In this document: one piece after another, positions 8,269 to 17,063 of the stretch
Layout of the letters: each line of letters opens with the position of its first letter
Position numbering within the stretch: position 1 is the first letter of the stretch
Source: Candidatus Krumholzibacteriota bacterium
GTDB taxonomy: Bacteria; Krumholzibacteriota; Krumholzibacteriia; Krumholzibacteriales; Krumholzibacteriaceae
DNA: 64,000 nucleotides
Direction: 5' to 3'
NCBI GenBank assembly: GCA_016933255.1
Contig: JAFGBF010000030.1
Location: 58,441-122,440, forward strand
Notes under the pieces: model-generated
Seen by the model: the letters and a program-made list of their open reading frames with translations, nothing else
Told to the model about the DNA's origin: nothing
The model's database searches: none
Program-made: the position numbers and the translations under genes

Positions 8269-9402
8269 TTGAAAGTCTGTTTTTTCTCTCCGACAGCATA
8301 CAGCTACTTCAATCCGGAAAGCGGCAAATGGGCCGGAGGGGCGGAGACCCAGCAGATCCTTATAGCCAGGCGCATGGCCGAGAGAGGGATCGATGTCTCG
8401 TTTATAGTAGGCGATCATGGCCAGCCCGAAGTCGAGATATTCGGCGGTATAACTGTCATAAAATCTTTCTCCCCTTTTGTAGGCAACAGAAAGCTCCGTT
8501 TTATTCCTGATATGCTCAAAATAAGACGGGCGATGCAGATCTCCGGCGCCGACATCTTCAATCAAAGATCTACGGCGTTCTATACGGGACAACTGTGCTG
8601 GTTTGCTTCAACTTTGAAGAAGCGATTCGTATTTTCGCTCGGTATCGACTATAACTGCTACGCCGATTGCGCCGGAAATCTTTCATTCCCGATGACGAAT
8701 ATCTACAGATACGGGATCAGGAATGCTGATTCCGTGATCGCGCAGACAGACAAGCAGAAAAAGATCCTCGCTGAAAATATGGGAAGAGAATCGATCCTGA
8801 TCAGAAACGGAATAGAAATAATAGGTTCTTCAGCATGTTCCCCCGGCGTTCAGGCAGTCGAGCCTCCCGTTGAACGGGGACGAAAAGAATTTATCTGGGT
8901 CGGCTCTTTTAGAAGGCGGAAAAGGCCTGACCTTTTTCTTGAGCTTGCCCGCCAGGTACCGGAAGCGGATTTTACCATCATCGGGGGGAAAGCGGATGAC
9001 CCCGGTTTCTATGAAAAGATCAAAGCAGAGGCCGCCTCTATTCCTAATCTGGATTATCCAGGATTTATAGAACCTGATAATATCGAAAAATATTACTCGC
9101 GCGCCTTCGCGTATATCAACACTTCTGAACTCGAAGGTTTTCCCAACACATATCTACACTCCTGGCGGCGCGGCGTGCCTACCTTCACGATCGGGATCGA
9201 TCCGGACAGAATCATTGAAAACAACAGGATAGGAAGATGTACGGGGACGTTTGAACGGCTGGTCGAATCTGTCCGCGAAATATTGTCAGACGAAAAGTGG
9301 AGAGAACGAATGTGTGAACGGGCCCTCGAATACGTTGCCGCCAATCATGACATCAGAGACAAAGGGGACGAATATATCAGGCTCTTTGAATCTCTGATCT
9401 GA
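8269..9402 (+). CDS. Family 4-type glycosyltransferase
   Basis: A 377-aa GT-B glycosyltransferase. The start is TTG at 8269 with GGAGGA just upstream. The N-terminal domain has a glycine-rich loop (WAGGAETQQILIARRM) typical of GT4. The C-terminal donor site shows FIWVGSFRRRKRPDLFLELA and NTSELEGFPNTYLHSWRRGVP. It is a lone plus-strand gene and ends base-to-base against the convergent gene at 9403: the two stop codons form TGATCA. Its sugar specificity is unknown; context suggests surface polysaccharide assembly. Confidence 0.85.
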   Translation: MKVCFFSPTAYSYFNPESGKWAGGAETQQILIARRMAERGIDVSFIVGDHGQPEVEIFGGITVIKSFSPFVGNRKLRFIPDMLKIRRAMQISGADIFNQRSTAFYTGQLCWFASTLKKRFVFSLGIDYNCYADCAGNLSFPMTNIYRYGIRNADSVIAQTDKQKKILAENMGRESILIRNGIEIIGSSACSPGVQAVEPPVERGRKEFIWVGSFRRRKRPDLFLELARQVPEADFTIIGGKADDPGFYEKIKAEAASIPNLDYPGFIEPDNIEKYYSRAFAYINTSELEGFPNTYLHSWRRGVPTFTIGIDPDRIIENNRIGRCTGTFERLVESVREILSDEKWRERMCERALEYVAANHDIRDKGDEYIRLFESLI

Positions 9403-10614
9403 TCAACTCATAATATCCCTGAGAAGAGCCTCCAGCCTTTCCGGATAATCTGCTCTGGAGTAGTGCTTTTCCACCCAGGCCCTCGCGTTTCGGCCAATGG
9501 ATCCGGCAAGGACTGGATCATCAAGGAGACGTATTATCGAATCTGCCATCTCATGGGGAGATTCTGCTTCAAGATATTCTTTCCCGCTGGTCAGTCCCAT
9601 CCCCTCGACTCCTTTTGGCGTACTGACGACAGGAGTGCCGGCTGCGGCGGCTTCCAGCATCCTTATCCTTATTCCTCCACCGAAACGGAGCGGCAGGACC
9701 ATCACCGCCGCTTCAGCCAGGCAGGCGGCGAGATCCTCGACATACCCCGTATATTCAATATCAGCCCCTGAAAGAAAGGCCCTGTCTTCGGCCAATATGC
9801 TTCCCGTCACGACAAGATAGACCGACGGCCTTCTTTTTCTCAGCTCAGGCATGACATCCAGGATGAAATATCGAAGGGCGTCCCTGTTAAAATCAGAGAT
9901 ATGCGTCCCGGTGATGAGCAGTCTGTCTTTTGCCCTTGACCGCCCTTTCCCGCTGAACTCTTCGAGATCAAGAGATATCGGAAGAGTCGAGATCTGCTTT
10001 TTCCTGTCCACGTATTCCCGCTTAAGGATCTGTGTATCTTTATCGGTCACAGTGAGAATAGTCTTGAATCTCGCATAGGCCTCTTTTTCTATCTTTCCGT
10101 TAAGGCCTGCCATTAAAGAAGCAATAAACCTCCTGCCCCATCCTTTAACGCGCAATAACCTTGAAGGCGCGGCAAGATAATCGAGGTCGAGAGTCAGCAG
10201 GATATTTCTGAAACCGGGAAGCAGCAATGGAAGCCGATACAGATGCCAGTATGAAGAAAAGATCAGATCGGGAGTCTCGTCAGCCGCTGTTTCAGCAATA
10301 AGATCCAGAAATTCGACAGGTGAAGCATAACTGACCTCCGGCGGGATACCTTTTGCTGCGAGCCGGATCGCGTTCATTATTTTGTACTGTATTTTTTTAA
10401 ATATCGACCTTTTATTCGGGGCCGTGATCGACCTGATCTTGAGTCCGTCTTTTTCTATACCCTTTAATAGATCCCTTTCACTCTCCGAAAACGTCATGGT
10501 AACCAGAATTATCTTATTATTAACAAGGAGTCCTTCTATCAGATTCATCATCAATCGGTCGAATCCTCTTCTTACCGGATATGGAGAATATGGTACGGCT
10601 ATAAGTATCTTCAC
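9403..10614 (-). CDS. Family 4-type glycosyltransferase, last gene of the exopolysaccharide operon
   Basis: A 403-aa GT-B glycosyltransferase with the donor-domain motifs LLITGTHISDFNRDAL, EYTGYVEDLAACLAEA and LPLRFGGGIRIRMLEAAAAGTPVVSTPKGVEG arranged as in GT4/GT1 enzymes. The start is GTG, overlapping the upstream glycosyltransferase by 4 bp (GTGA), which implies translational coupling. It closes the minus-strand run that starts at 24101. No terminator hairpin fits between its stop and the convergent gene at 8269-9402. Confidence 0.85.
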   Translation of the reverse strand: MKILIAVPYSPYPVRRGFDRLMMNLIEGLLVNNKIILVTMTFSESERDLLKGIEKDGLKIRSITAPNKRSIFKKIQYKIMNAIRLAAKGIPPEVSYASPVEFLDLIAETAADETPDLIFSSYWHLYRLPLLLPGFRNILLTLDLDYLAAPSRLLRVKGWGRRFIASLMAGLNGKIEKEAYARFKTILTVTDKDTQILKREYVDRKKQISTLPISLDLEEFSGKGRSRAKDRLLITGTHISDFNRDALRYFILDVMPELRKRRPSVYLVVTGSILAEDRAFLSGADIEYTGYVEDLAACLAEAAVMVLPLRFGGGIRIRMLEAAAAGTPVVSTPKGVEGMGLTSGKEYLEAESPHEMADSIIRLLDDPVLAGSIGRNARAWVEKHYSRADYPERLEALLRDIMS

Positions 10615-11747
10615 CTCTCACACCCTTTATTATTTTCTATCCCCATAACTTTCCGATACAGCCTTTCTGTCTGTCTGACCGATCTTTCAAGCGTAAATCT
10701 TTCTTCAAAATCTCTGCTAGCTTCCCCTGAGATCCGCTCGAACAGTTCTCTGTCAGAGTACAGGAGAGAAATATACTTTGCAAACCCGCCGCTGTCTCCC
10801 GCTTCCACAAGAAATCCTGTCTTGCCGTCCGTAACCAGTTCGGGTATCCCGAATACCCTGCTGGCGACCACCGGTATCCCCGCCGACATCGCTTCGAGTA
10901 TTACATACGGAGTCGCTTCGAGAGTCGACGGCAGGGCAAGAAGATCGACTTCAGAAAGAAGCTCGCCGATATCGTCCCTGTGCCCGAGAAATGCGATCCT
11001 GTCATCCAGTCCGTTTTCTTTTACATAAGTTCTGTACTCCTCTTCCATCTCCCCTTCGCCCGCGACAACGAGGCTTATCTTTTCAGGCAGGCTCTTCATC
11101 GCATCGAAGACAGTGAAATGCCCTTTTCTCCTGTGAAGGGCTCCGATCACCGCCACGACAAACCTGCCTCTGCCTTTTCTTTCTCCTGAGTCACTGCCTG
11201 TTTCGACACGGGGAATACCATTATAGATAACTTCTATTTTCTCAGGCGGTATATGGTGGTTCTCTATCAGGTGCCTTTGATTATCTTCGCTTACCGCGAT
11301 CACCCGCTCTATGAAGCGCGTCGTGATCCCTTTCAACAATCTTCCCTTTGGAAAGGAAGGATACATCGGAAGATGTTCAGTCGATACAGCCCTTTTTATC
11401 CCGGCTATCCTTGCCACGAAAGCGGCGAGGCCGAATCCTGCATCATAAGATCCCGGAAGGTTGAGATGAAAGATATCAACCGGTTCCCTGCGGAGAAGTC
11501 TGAAAAGCAAGCCTGAATTACCGATCGAGAAGGGCGGTTTGTAGCCGAGAGAATATACTTTTACTCCCGAACCGGCCAGCCATGATTCGAGTCTTCCAAG
11601 GCCGGCCCTGTTATTAATAATTACATACCTTTCAAATCGGTCTCTGTCGATGTTCGACGCAAGATGATAGATATATTTCTCCGCCCCGCCGGTATAAGGC
11701 GAGTCGGAAAAATACGCGACCGAGATCTTGCCCGATTTCGTCATCAC
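10611..11747 (-). CDS. Family 4-type glycosyltransferase
   Basis: A 378-aa GT-B enzyme. Visible motifs are SPYTGGAEKYIYHLAS at the acceptor-domain start, STEHLPM, VIAVSEDNQRHLI, IEVIYNGIP, VVAVIGALHRRKGHFTVFDA and the donor-site LLALPSTLEATPYVILEAMSAG followed by GIPELVTDGKTG. Length and order match classical GT4 enzymes. It overlaps the downstream glycosyltransferase by 4 bp and follows the 881-aa membrane protein by 17 bp. Donor and acceptor cannot be assigned. Confidence 0.87.
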   Translation of the reverse strand: MMTKSGKISVAYFSDSPYTGGAEKYIYHLASNIDRDRFERYVIINNRAGLGRLESWLAGSGVKVYSLGYKPPFSIGNSGLLFRLLRREPVDIFHLNLPGSYDAGFGLAAFVARIAGIKRAVSTEHLPMYPSFPKGRLLKGITTRFIERVIAVSEDNQRHLIENHHIPPEKIEVIYNGIPRVETGSDSGERKGRGRFVVAVIGALHRRKGHFTVFDAMKSLPEKISLVVAGEGEMEEEYRTYVKENGLDDRIAFLGHRDDIGELLSEVDLLALPSTLEATPYVILEAMSAGIPVVASRVFGIPELVTDGKTGFLVEAGDSGGFAKYISLLYSDRELFERISGEASRDFEERFTLERSVRQTERLYRKVMGIENNKGCER

Positions 11748-11764
11748 GGCCTTTCCTGCGTGAT

Positions 11765-14410
11765 CTACATCTGTGATAGAAGAGAATTATCCATCCTCGT
11801 TCTTTTCCCGATCTGAATAATTCCAATAACGGGACCGGAAAGGGAATCGTTATTTCTCAGATAATCCGAGATCCTTCGGTTCGGAAGATATGCCGCCCTC
11901 TGCACTGCAATCCGGACTTCGAACCCTCCGAATGCGATGCTATCCGGAAGGACCAGATCGAAGTCCTCTCTTATATCGACACCGCTCTGCCACCTTTCAG
12001 GAGTGACAGTACCGCTCCTTATCCTCCCGTTCGCCGTAAACCTGTAGAACGTATTATTTCTACGTTCAATGATCCGCCTGTATTGTTTGCCATACCATGG
12101 CATGAAAAAGCCGCCTTTGGGAAATTCCGTATCAATTCTCATAGTCCATTCATAGGGAAGCCCGAACTCGATCGTATCGGGAAGATTCCAGCAAAATGAA
12201 CCTGAGAGAGTATCTCCGGGCAAAAGTACTGTTTTTTCAAAATCAACAGATACAAGCCTGATCCCCTCCCATTCATATTCATCCCCGGACAACCGCCTGA
12301 TACTTTCCGGCTCTTCACATTCAAGAACAGAGATCTCTCTTCTCTCTGAATCAGATATTCTCAAATTCTCCATCTCGTCAATATTCAGTTTAAACAGGAT
12401 ATACCCTTCTTCTTCTCCGATCCCGCTGAATACCGGCCCGCTCTCTTCAACGAGTTCAAGCATCATCGGAATATTCTGGAGGGGCACAGTCTTAAAGAAA
12501 TCGGCAGTTTCAGACTGATATCTGCCGATAATCAGATATTCGACTTTCTTCTTTTTCAACCACTCGAGATTCCGCCATACGGGAAGAGCAGGGTCGAACT
12601 GATCCCTGATCACCTCGATCCGTTTTAACCCTTCAGGATCGGAGGGAGAACCGTGCTGCCCGAGCGTAACGACCACGAACAGATCAGTATATGCCGATAA
12701 GAGATAGCTTGTGGCCGGATCGGCCATAACGACGGAGCCTGCCGGCAACCCCTCTGTGAGGTCTTTAAGGGCCTTGCCGGACTTCATGCTGATCTTTGAA
12801 TCCCGTTTCAGGATATTCCCCGTTTCGGCAACCGTCCCTGAAAATGCGAATCTCAGCGGCAAAGCAATAAATATTATAATGGTAAGAAGAGAAACAGTCC
12901 TTGCGGCGATTGTTCCTCCCGCACCGTACCGCTTCTTTACGGAAAGCCTGCCTGAGACAAAAAGCCTCCCGAGATAGGTCAGTATGAGCGCAAGCATACT
13001 CATCGCAGGAGCGGCATAAATCATCCTGTAAAAGAGATATCCGAGCTTCCCTTCAGCCAGAGTCGCCGTAAAAGGGTTGATGACTGTCAAGACAGGGAAA
13101 AGAAAGAGGACTCCTGTCAGGATCGGCAGGCCTTTTTTCTCTGGACGAAAAAAGACAATGGGAGATGTCACGATTATAAAAAAGAAGACCAGTCCCATCC
13201 TGTTCAGGAGTTCGACGGGATCTACAGTAAGAAATCTTTCGCCGATCAGAAGAAGCCCCTGCCTGTGAGTATGGATCATATTGTAGACACCGGGGAAAAA
13301 AGAGACCCTGATAACAAGGGCCGCAGCGGCGGCTCCTGTCAATACCGGAACGATCACTTTGAATCCCTGGAACCATCTACGCCCGCACGGGATCAATGCG
13401 ACGTATATAAAGAACGCGGCCGCAAGGCTGAAAAAGAGATAGCCGAATACCACGTGATAGGCGATACCCACAACGACCAGAAATGAAGCCATGATGAAAT
13501 CACGTCTCTCCTGCATCCTCATATATCTGACAATGTATCCAGCGGTCCCCCATAGAAGCACTGTGGAGATATTCTTGCTGTAAGCTATCTTCGTCAGCCA
13601 GATCACTCCGCTGCCCTCCATAAAGATCAAAAACAGCACCGAAGCGAACAGCGTCAGCCTTATCGTTCCGAGAAGCTCCTTCGTATAAAACCAGAAAGTA
13701 ATAAGAGCGAAGAACGCAAAAAACGACGGAACCATTGACCAAAGGTATTCGGGTGCCGAATCGGCCTGAAAAGCCCATAAGGACAGTACAGGATCCCACA
13801 ACCCTTTTCTTGGATCGACCCCCGCCCCGTCACCCTCCTTATAGAAGGAATCGGACGGCAGGATCGTATCGCTCTCGATCGACCGCCTTATAAAGCTGAC
13901 ATGGTCGAGAGCATCCGAGGACAGACCAAGTTCACCGGTCGATTCGAAGAAGATAAAACAAAGCGCGAGCATGACGATAATAATCGACAGCATCGTCCTT
14001 TGTTCTTTTGTAGAAAGCTCATCTTCACGCCTGAAGCGTCCCGACATGACCTTTCTTTCATTATTCCTCCTGTTCTCAAAATGGAGATGATATAAAAGGG
14101 CCAGTAACACACTTATGACACCTGAGGCGACAGATATAAAGGCATATCCGACGCCTGGTATGAATCCCAGCGATACCATGAAAGTCGCGTATATTATCCC
14201 GGTAAAAAAGACCCGGCAGACTCCGTCGACAGTCAAAGGCAGGCTTCCGGAACAGAGAAGAGTGATATAGGCGCCGGGGATCGCAAAGATAGCAAGAAAC
14301 GCAAGTATCACCCCGGCGAGTCCAGTGCCGGGAATGATGTGCGCTCCGGTAAGAACAGACAGAACCGATATGGCAACACTTATGGTCAGGAAAAACGTCT
14401 TGTTTTTCAA
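11765..14410 (-). CDS. Large multi-pass membrane protein with C-terminal periplasmic domain, GT-C-like (unassigned)
   Basis: I do not recognise a named family. The 881-aa protein has roughly 12-14 hydrophobic segments up to residue about 522, then about 360 soluble residues. The loop after residue 160 (SSDALDHVSFIRRSI, then WDPVLSLWAF) resembles the acidic and aromatic first loops of GT-C glycosyltransferases. The last about 130 residues look beta-rich (PGDTLSGSFCWNLPD, GGFEVRIAVQ), like carbohydrate-binding sandwich domains. In an operon with Wzx, Wza and Wzz it could be a lipid-sugar-dependent glycosyltransferase or stand in for the polysaccharide polymerase; both are inference. Confidence 0.7.
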   Translation of the reverse strand: MKNKTFFLTISVAISVLSVLTGAHIIPGTGLAGVILAFLAIFAIPGAYITLLCSGSLPLTVDGVCRVFFTGIIYATFMVSLGFIPGVGYAFISVASGVISVLLALLYHLHFENRRNNERKVMSGRFRREDELSTKEQRTMLSIIIVMLALCFIFFESTGELGLSSDALDHVSFIRRSIESDTILPSDSFYKEGDGAGVDPRKGLWDPVLSLWAFQADSAPEYLWSMVPSFFAFFALITFWFYTKELLGTIRLTLFASVLFLIFMEGSGVIWLTKIAYSKNISTVLLWGTAGYIVRYMRMQERRDFIMASFLVVVGIAYHVVFGYLFFSLAAAFFIYVALIPCGRRWFQGFKVIVPVLTGAAAAALVIRVSFFPGVYNMIHTHRQGLLLIGERFLTVDPVELLNRMGLVFFFIIVTSPIVFFRPEKKGLPILTGVLFLFPVLTVINPFTATLAEGKLGYLFYRMIYAAPAMSMLALILTYLGRLFVSGRLSVKKRYGAGGTIAARTVSLLTIIIFIALPLRFAFSGTVAETGNILKRDSKISMKSGKALKDLTEGLPAGSVVMADPATSYLLSAYTDLFVVVTLGQHGSPSDPEGLKRIEVIRDQFDPALPVWRNLEWLKKKKVEYLIIGRYQSETADFFKTVPLQNIPMMLELVEESGPVFSGIGEEEGYILFKLNIDEMENLRISDSERREISVLECEEPESIRRLSGDEYEWEGIRLVSVDFEKTVLLPGDTLSGSFCWNLPDTIEFGLPYEWTMRIDTEFPKGGFFMPWYGKQYRRIIERRNNTFYRFTANGRIRSGTVTPERWQSGVDIREDFDLVLPDSIAFGGFEVRIAVQRAAYLPNRRISDYLRNNDSLSGPVIGIIQIGKRTRMDNSLLSQM

Positions 14411-14460
14411 GGCAGCGGACTCCCCGATTAATACGGCTGGAATGTCATCTTATCCGAATA

Positions 14461-14829
14461 TCAGTTATACGTCCTGCTTACCAGGAAGACTCCGGCACAG
14501 ATGACAAGTATCCCCACAAACCTCTGGATAGAGAATGTCTCGTTCAGTAGATACGGCGCCAGCAAAGCAGTGATCACGTATGACAGGCTCACCATCGGAA
14601 AAGCCCAGCTGAGTTCAGAGCGCGAAAGTATCAGGATCCATAAGACAGCGCTGAGCGCGTAGGAAGTAAAACCTCCGATAACGTACCATGACGTCACTAC
14701 CTTCTGAAATGCTTCGACGATATTTCCCAGCCCGATCTTGCCTACCCTGTTAATACCCGCCTTCATCATAAACTGTCCCGCCGTATTAAGGACCACGGTA
14801 ACCAGGATCATAACCAGGTTTTTAAGCAT
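14461..14829 (-). CDS. Small four-TM EamA/SMR-type transporter (ArnE-like lipid-sugar flippase candidate)
   Basis: A 122-aa integral membrane protein with four hydrophobic helices (around 3-20, 44-68, 74-92 and 99-119), the size of a small multidrug resistance or ArnE/EmrE protein. It has the typical N-terminal NTAGQFMMKAGI and the helix-4 pattern FVGILVICAGVFLVS. It lies 35 bp downstream of a GT2 gene. That pairing is common where GT2 charges undecaprenyl phosphate with a sugar and the small protein flips it to the periplasm for a GT-C enzyme, and the next gene downstream is the 881-aa GT-C-like protein. Confidence 0.75.
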   Translation of the reverse strand: MLKNLVMILVTVVLNTAGQFMMKAGINRVGKIGLGNIVEAFQKVVTSWYVIGGFTSYALSAVLWILILSRSELSWAFPMVSLSYVITALLAPYLLNETFSIQRFVGILVICAGVFLVSRTYN

Positions 14830-14864
14830 ATTTTAAATCCTCCCGCTCACTGACTTGATTCCAT

Positions 14865-15548
14865 CTACTTCTTTACCGGCCTGAAACGCAGTTTTACGAG
14901 ATACAGAAGGTTCTCGAAACCGTCTTTCCATTTATTAAGCTTCACTTCACCTATGCGCGGATGATAATTCACGTTGTATTCGTCGAACCTTATCTCGGGA
15001 TGCCTTATCGCCGCGATTTTGATCTCTTCACTGAGAGGCATTCCATCGCTCTCAAGATTCAGCTTTGGATAGATCCTGCTTTTGTAGATCCACATCCCCG
15101 ATTGTGAATCTTTTATGGCATGAGCGAATAATGCCAGCGTACCCACGGTAAGCACCCAATTGCCGACTTTGTTTGAAAAATTCATCGCCTTCTTGTCTCT
15201 GAGGGGAAAACGGGAAGCTGACACAAAATCAAGATCGTTGTCGAGAAGATGGTCTATGCATTCTTCTACCTGTTCAACGGCATAGGTCCCGTCTCCGTCC
15301 ATAGTCACTGTTATGTCGCCTGTAACTGCAGGCAGGCCCGCTTTATATGCGGCACCGTATCCCTTTTTCTTTTCGAAAACGACTCTAGCTCCGAGCCTCT
15401 TGGCCACTTCAGCTGTCCGATCGGTGGAATTATTATCCACGATTATTACCTCATCGACAGAATCCGGAAGCGAGGGGATGACAAGGGCAATTCCTTCTTC
15501 TTCGTTAAAACAGGGGATTACTACCGATATCTTTTTTTCACGATACAT
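14865..15548 (-). CDS. Family 2 glycosyltransferase (DPM1-like)
   Basis: A 227-aa GT-A fold glycosyltransferase. Motifs: SVVIPCFNEEEGI, VDNNSTDRTAEVAKRLGA, KKKGYGAAYKAG and the metal-binding MDGDGTY. It lacks C-terminal TM helices, so it resembles soluble dolichyl- or polyprenyl-phosphate mannose synthase-like enzymes rather than GtrB. Its place between the Wzx gene (12 bp) and the SMR protein suggests that it makes an undecaprenyl-phosphate sugar; that role is inference. Confidence 0.87.
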   Translation of the reverse strand: MYREKKISVVIPCFNEEEGIALVIPSLPDSVDEVIIVDNNSTDRTAEVAKRLGARVVFEKKKGYGAAYKAGLPAVTGDITVTMDGDGTYAVEQVEECIDHLLDNDLDFVSASRFPLRDKKAMNFSNKVGNWVLTVGTLALFAHAIKDSQSGMWIYKSRIYPKLNLESDGMPLSEEIKIAAIRHPEIRFDEYNVNYHPRIGEVKLNKWKDGFENLLYLVKLRFRPVKK

Positions 15549-15560
15549 TGATCATCCTCA

Positions 15561-17063
15561 TCATAAGATTGCCACCAGTTTTTCCTTAAAAGGAAGAGGA
15601 AGTTTTAGAATCAGTTCCTTCTCCCGTTCTCCCACAACATTCAAAAATCTGAATCCCGCGAAAAGCAGGATGACTCCAAGGATCATAAACAGGACAAGCG
15701 CGGCCGGCGAGTTCCACCTTGACGTAAAGAACGCGAGAGAGGCGGTAGGCAGAGCTGCCAGATAACACTTTACAACGAATCCGGCCGGCATGCGGATATC
15801 CGGCCTGAATATCCTGACCGCATATCTGAATACGGCGACTTCTACGCCAAGGATCAGCATAACAGGGAAAAACGCTCCCCAGATTCCGTACCTCGGTATC
15901 AGGGCAATATCCAGGCCTATGTTCAATACGGCCATCAATGTCAGAACAAGCATGTTAACCCAGCTTTTTCCAATCACATAGAGAGCCATACTCATCGGAG
16001 TATAGAGAAATGAATATGAAAAGACAACGAAAAACAATTGTGTAAGGACCGCAGCCGGGATCATCTCACTTCCGAACAGCAACGGAACGAACGGCCTCGC
16101 AAAAGCAAACCCCATAGCCGCAACGGGGATCACCATCATAAAGAGCAGCCTGTAATAGATATCGACCGCTTCAGTTAATTTCCCATCATCTCTTGAATAT
16201 ATCTCGGACATACCTGCCATCACGATCGGCCAGATCGTCAGAGGCACAAATTCCAGCGCCATCTGGGGAAGATCATAAGCCAGACCGAAGAACCCGGAAG
16301 CCTCAGCCCCGATATAACGCCCGAGAAACAGGACCTCCGAATGCCTCCAGACTATTTGAGTAAGCAGGCCTGTTACCACAAAAGGCAGAGAGTATTTCAT
16401 GATATTTTTAAGGCCGGGAAGATCTTCTCCTGTCTTTTCGTCCTCGCGTACAAGCTCCAGGACCGTCGGCAGAAGGACCAGAGTTGAGGCAATATCTATT
16501 ACCGCTCCGGCAACGAGATACCCTACTATCCCCAGGCCAGCCTTAAGAAGCAGCATCATCAAAACCAGATAAATTGCATTTGATATTGCAGTTACAATGC
16601 TCAGTCTTTTTGTCTCGTACCATGACTGGAGGATGTTGGTCACCATCGAGATCGATACCTTGAAGAGGACAAACCCGACCGCGACAAGAAGATAGAGATT
16701 GAAACCATCCGCCTTGTTTTTACAGAAAGAGCCTAACTGCTCCCTTATCAGCCAGACGATGACAATGAGCAGGAACCACGCAATGACCTGGAGCAGGATA
16801 GCCTTGCGAATCTCGATTAAAAATCTGCCCATCCCCCCTTTCACCCTTATTGTAGGCAGATATTTAAGCAGAGCCTGGGAAAGGCCCAGGGATACGATGA
16901 TCAGGGCAAAACCCGATATCGTCTTAAGGATGCTAAGCACGCCCCAGTCATGACTTCCAAGCATCCTTACCACAATCATGAAACTGACGGGGCCGGCAAG
17001 CAGCCTGGCCAGCTTTGCAAGGAGGTTCCATGACATCGCTCTGCCGACTTTTTCATACGTCAT
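15561..17063 (-). CDS. Wzx-type lipid-linked oligosaccharide flippase (MOP superfamily)
   Basis: A polytopic protein of 500 aa with about 12-14 hydrophobic helices and the family-typical N-terminus (NLLAKLARLLAGPVSFMIVVR), consistent with the polysaccharide-transport branch of the MOP exporters that flips undecaprenyl-PP-linked repeat units. I prefer the ATG at 17063 because AGGAAAGGG lies just upstream; an in-frame ATG at 17081 is possible. Either start overlaps the upstream phosphodiesterase gene. Together with Wza and Wzz it implies Wzx/Wzy-type export. Confidence 0.85.
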   Translation of the reverse strand: MTYEKVGRAMSWNLLAKLARLLAGPVSFMIVVRMLGSHDWGVLSILKTISGFALIIVSLGLSQALLKYLPTIRVKGGMGRFLIEIRKAILLQVIAWFLLIVIVWLIREQLGSFCKNKADGFNLYLLVAVGFVLFKVSISMVTNILQSWYETKRLSIVTAISNAIYLVLMMLLLKAGLGIVGYLVAGAVIDIASTLVLLPTVLELVREDEKTGEDLPGLKNIMKYSLPFVVTGLLTQIVWRHSEVLFLGRYIGAEASGFFGLAYDLPQMALEFVPLTIWPIVMAGMSEIYSRDDGKLTEAVDIYYRLLFMMVIPVAAMGFAFARPFVPLLFGSEMIPAAVLTQLFFVVFSYSFLYTPMSMALYVIGKSWVNMLVLTLMAVLNIGLDIALIPRYGIWGAFFPVMLILGVEVAVFRYAVRIFRPDIRMPAGFVVKCYLAALPTASLAFFTSRWNSPAALVLFMILGVILLFAGFRFLNVVGEREKELILKLPLPFKEKLVAIL

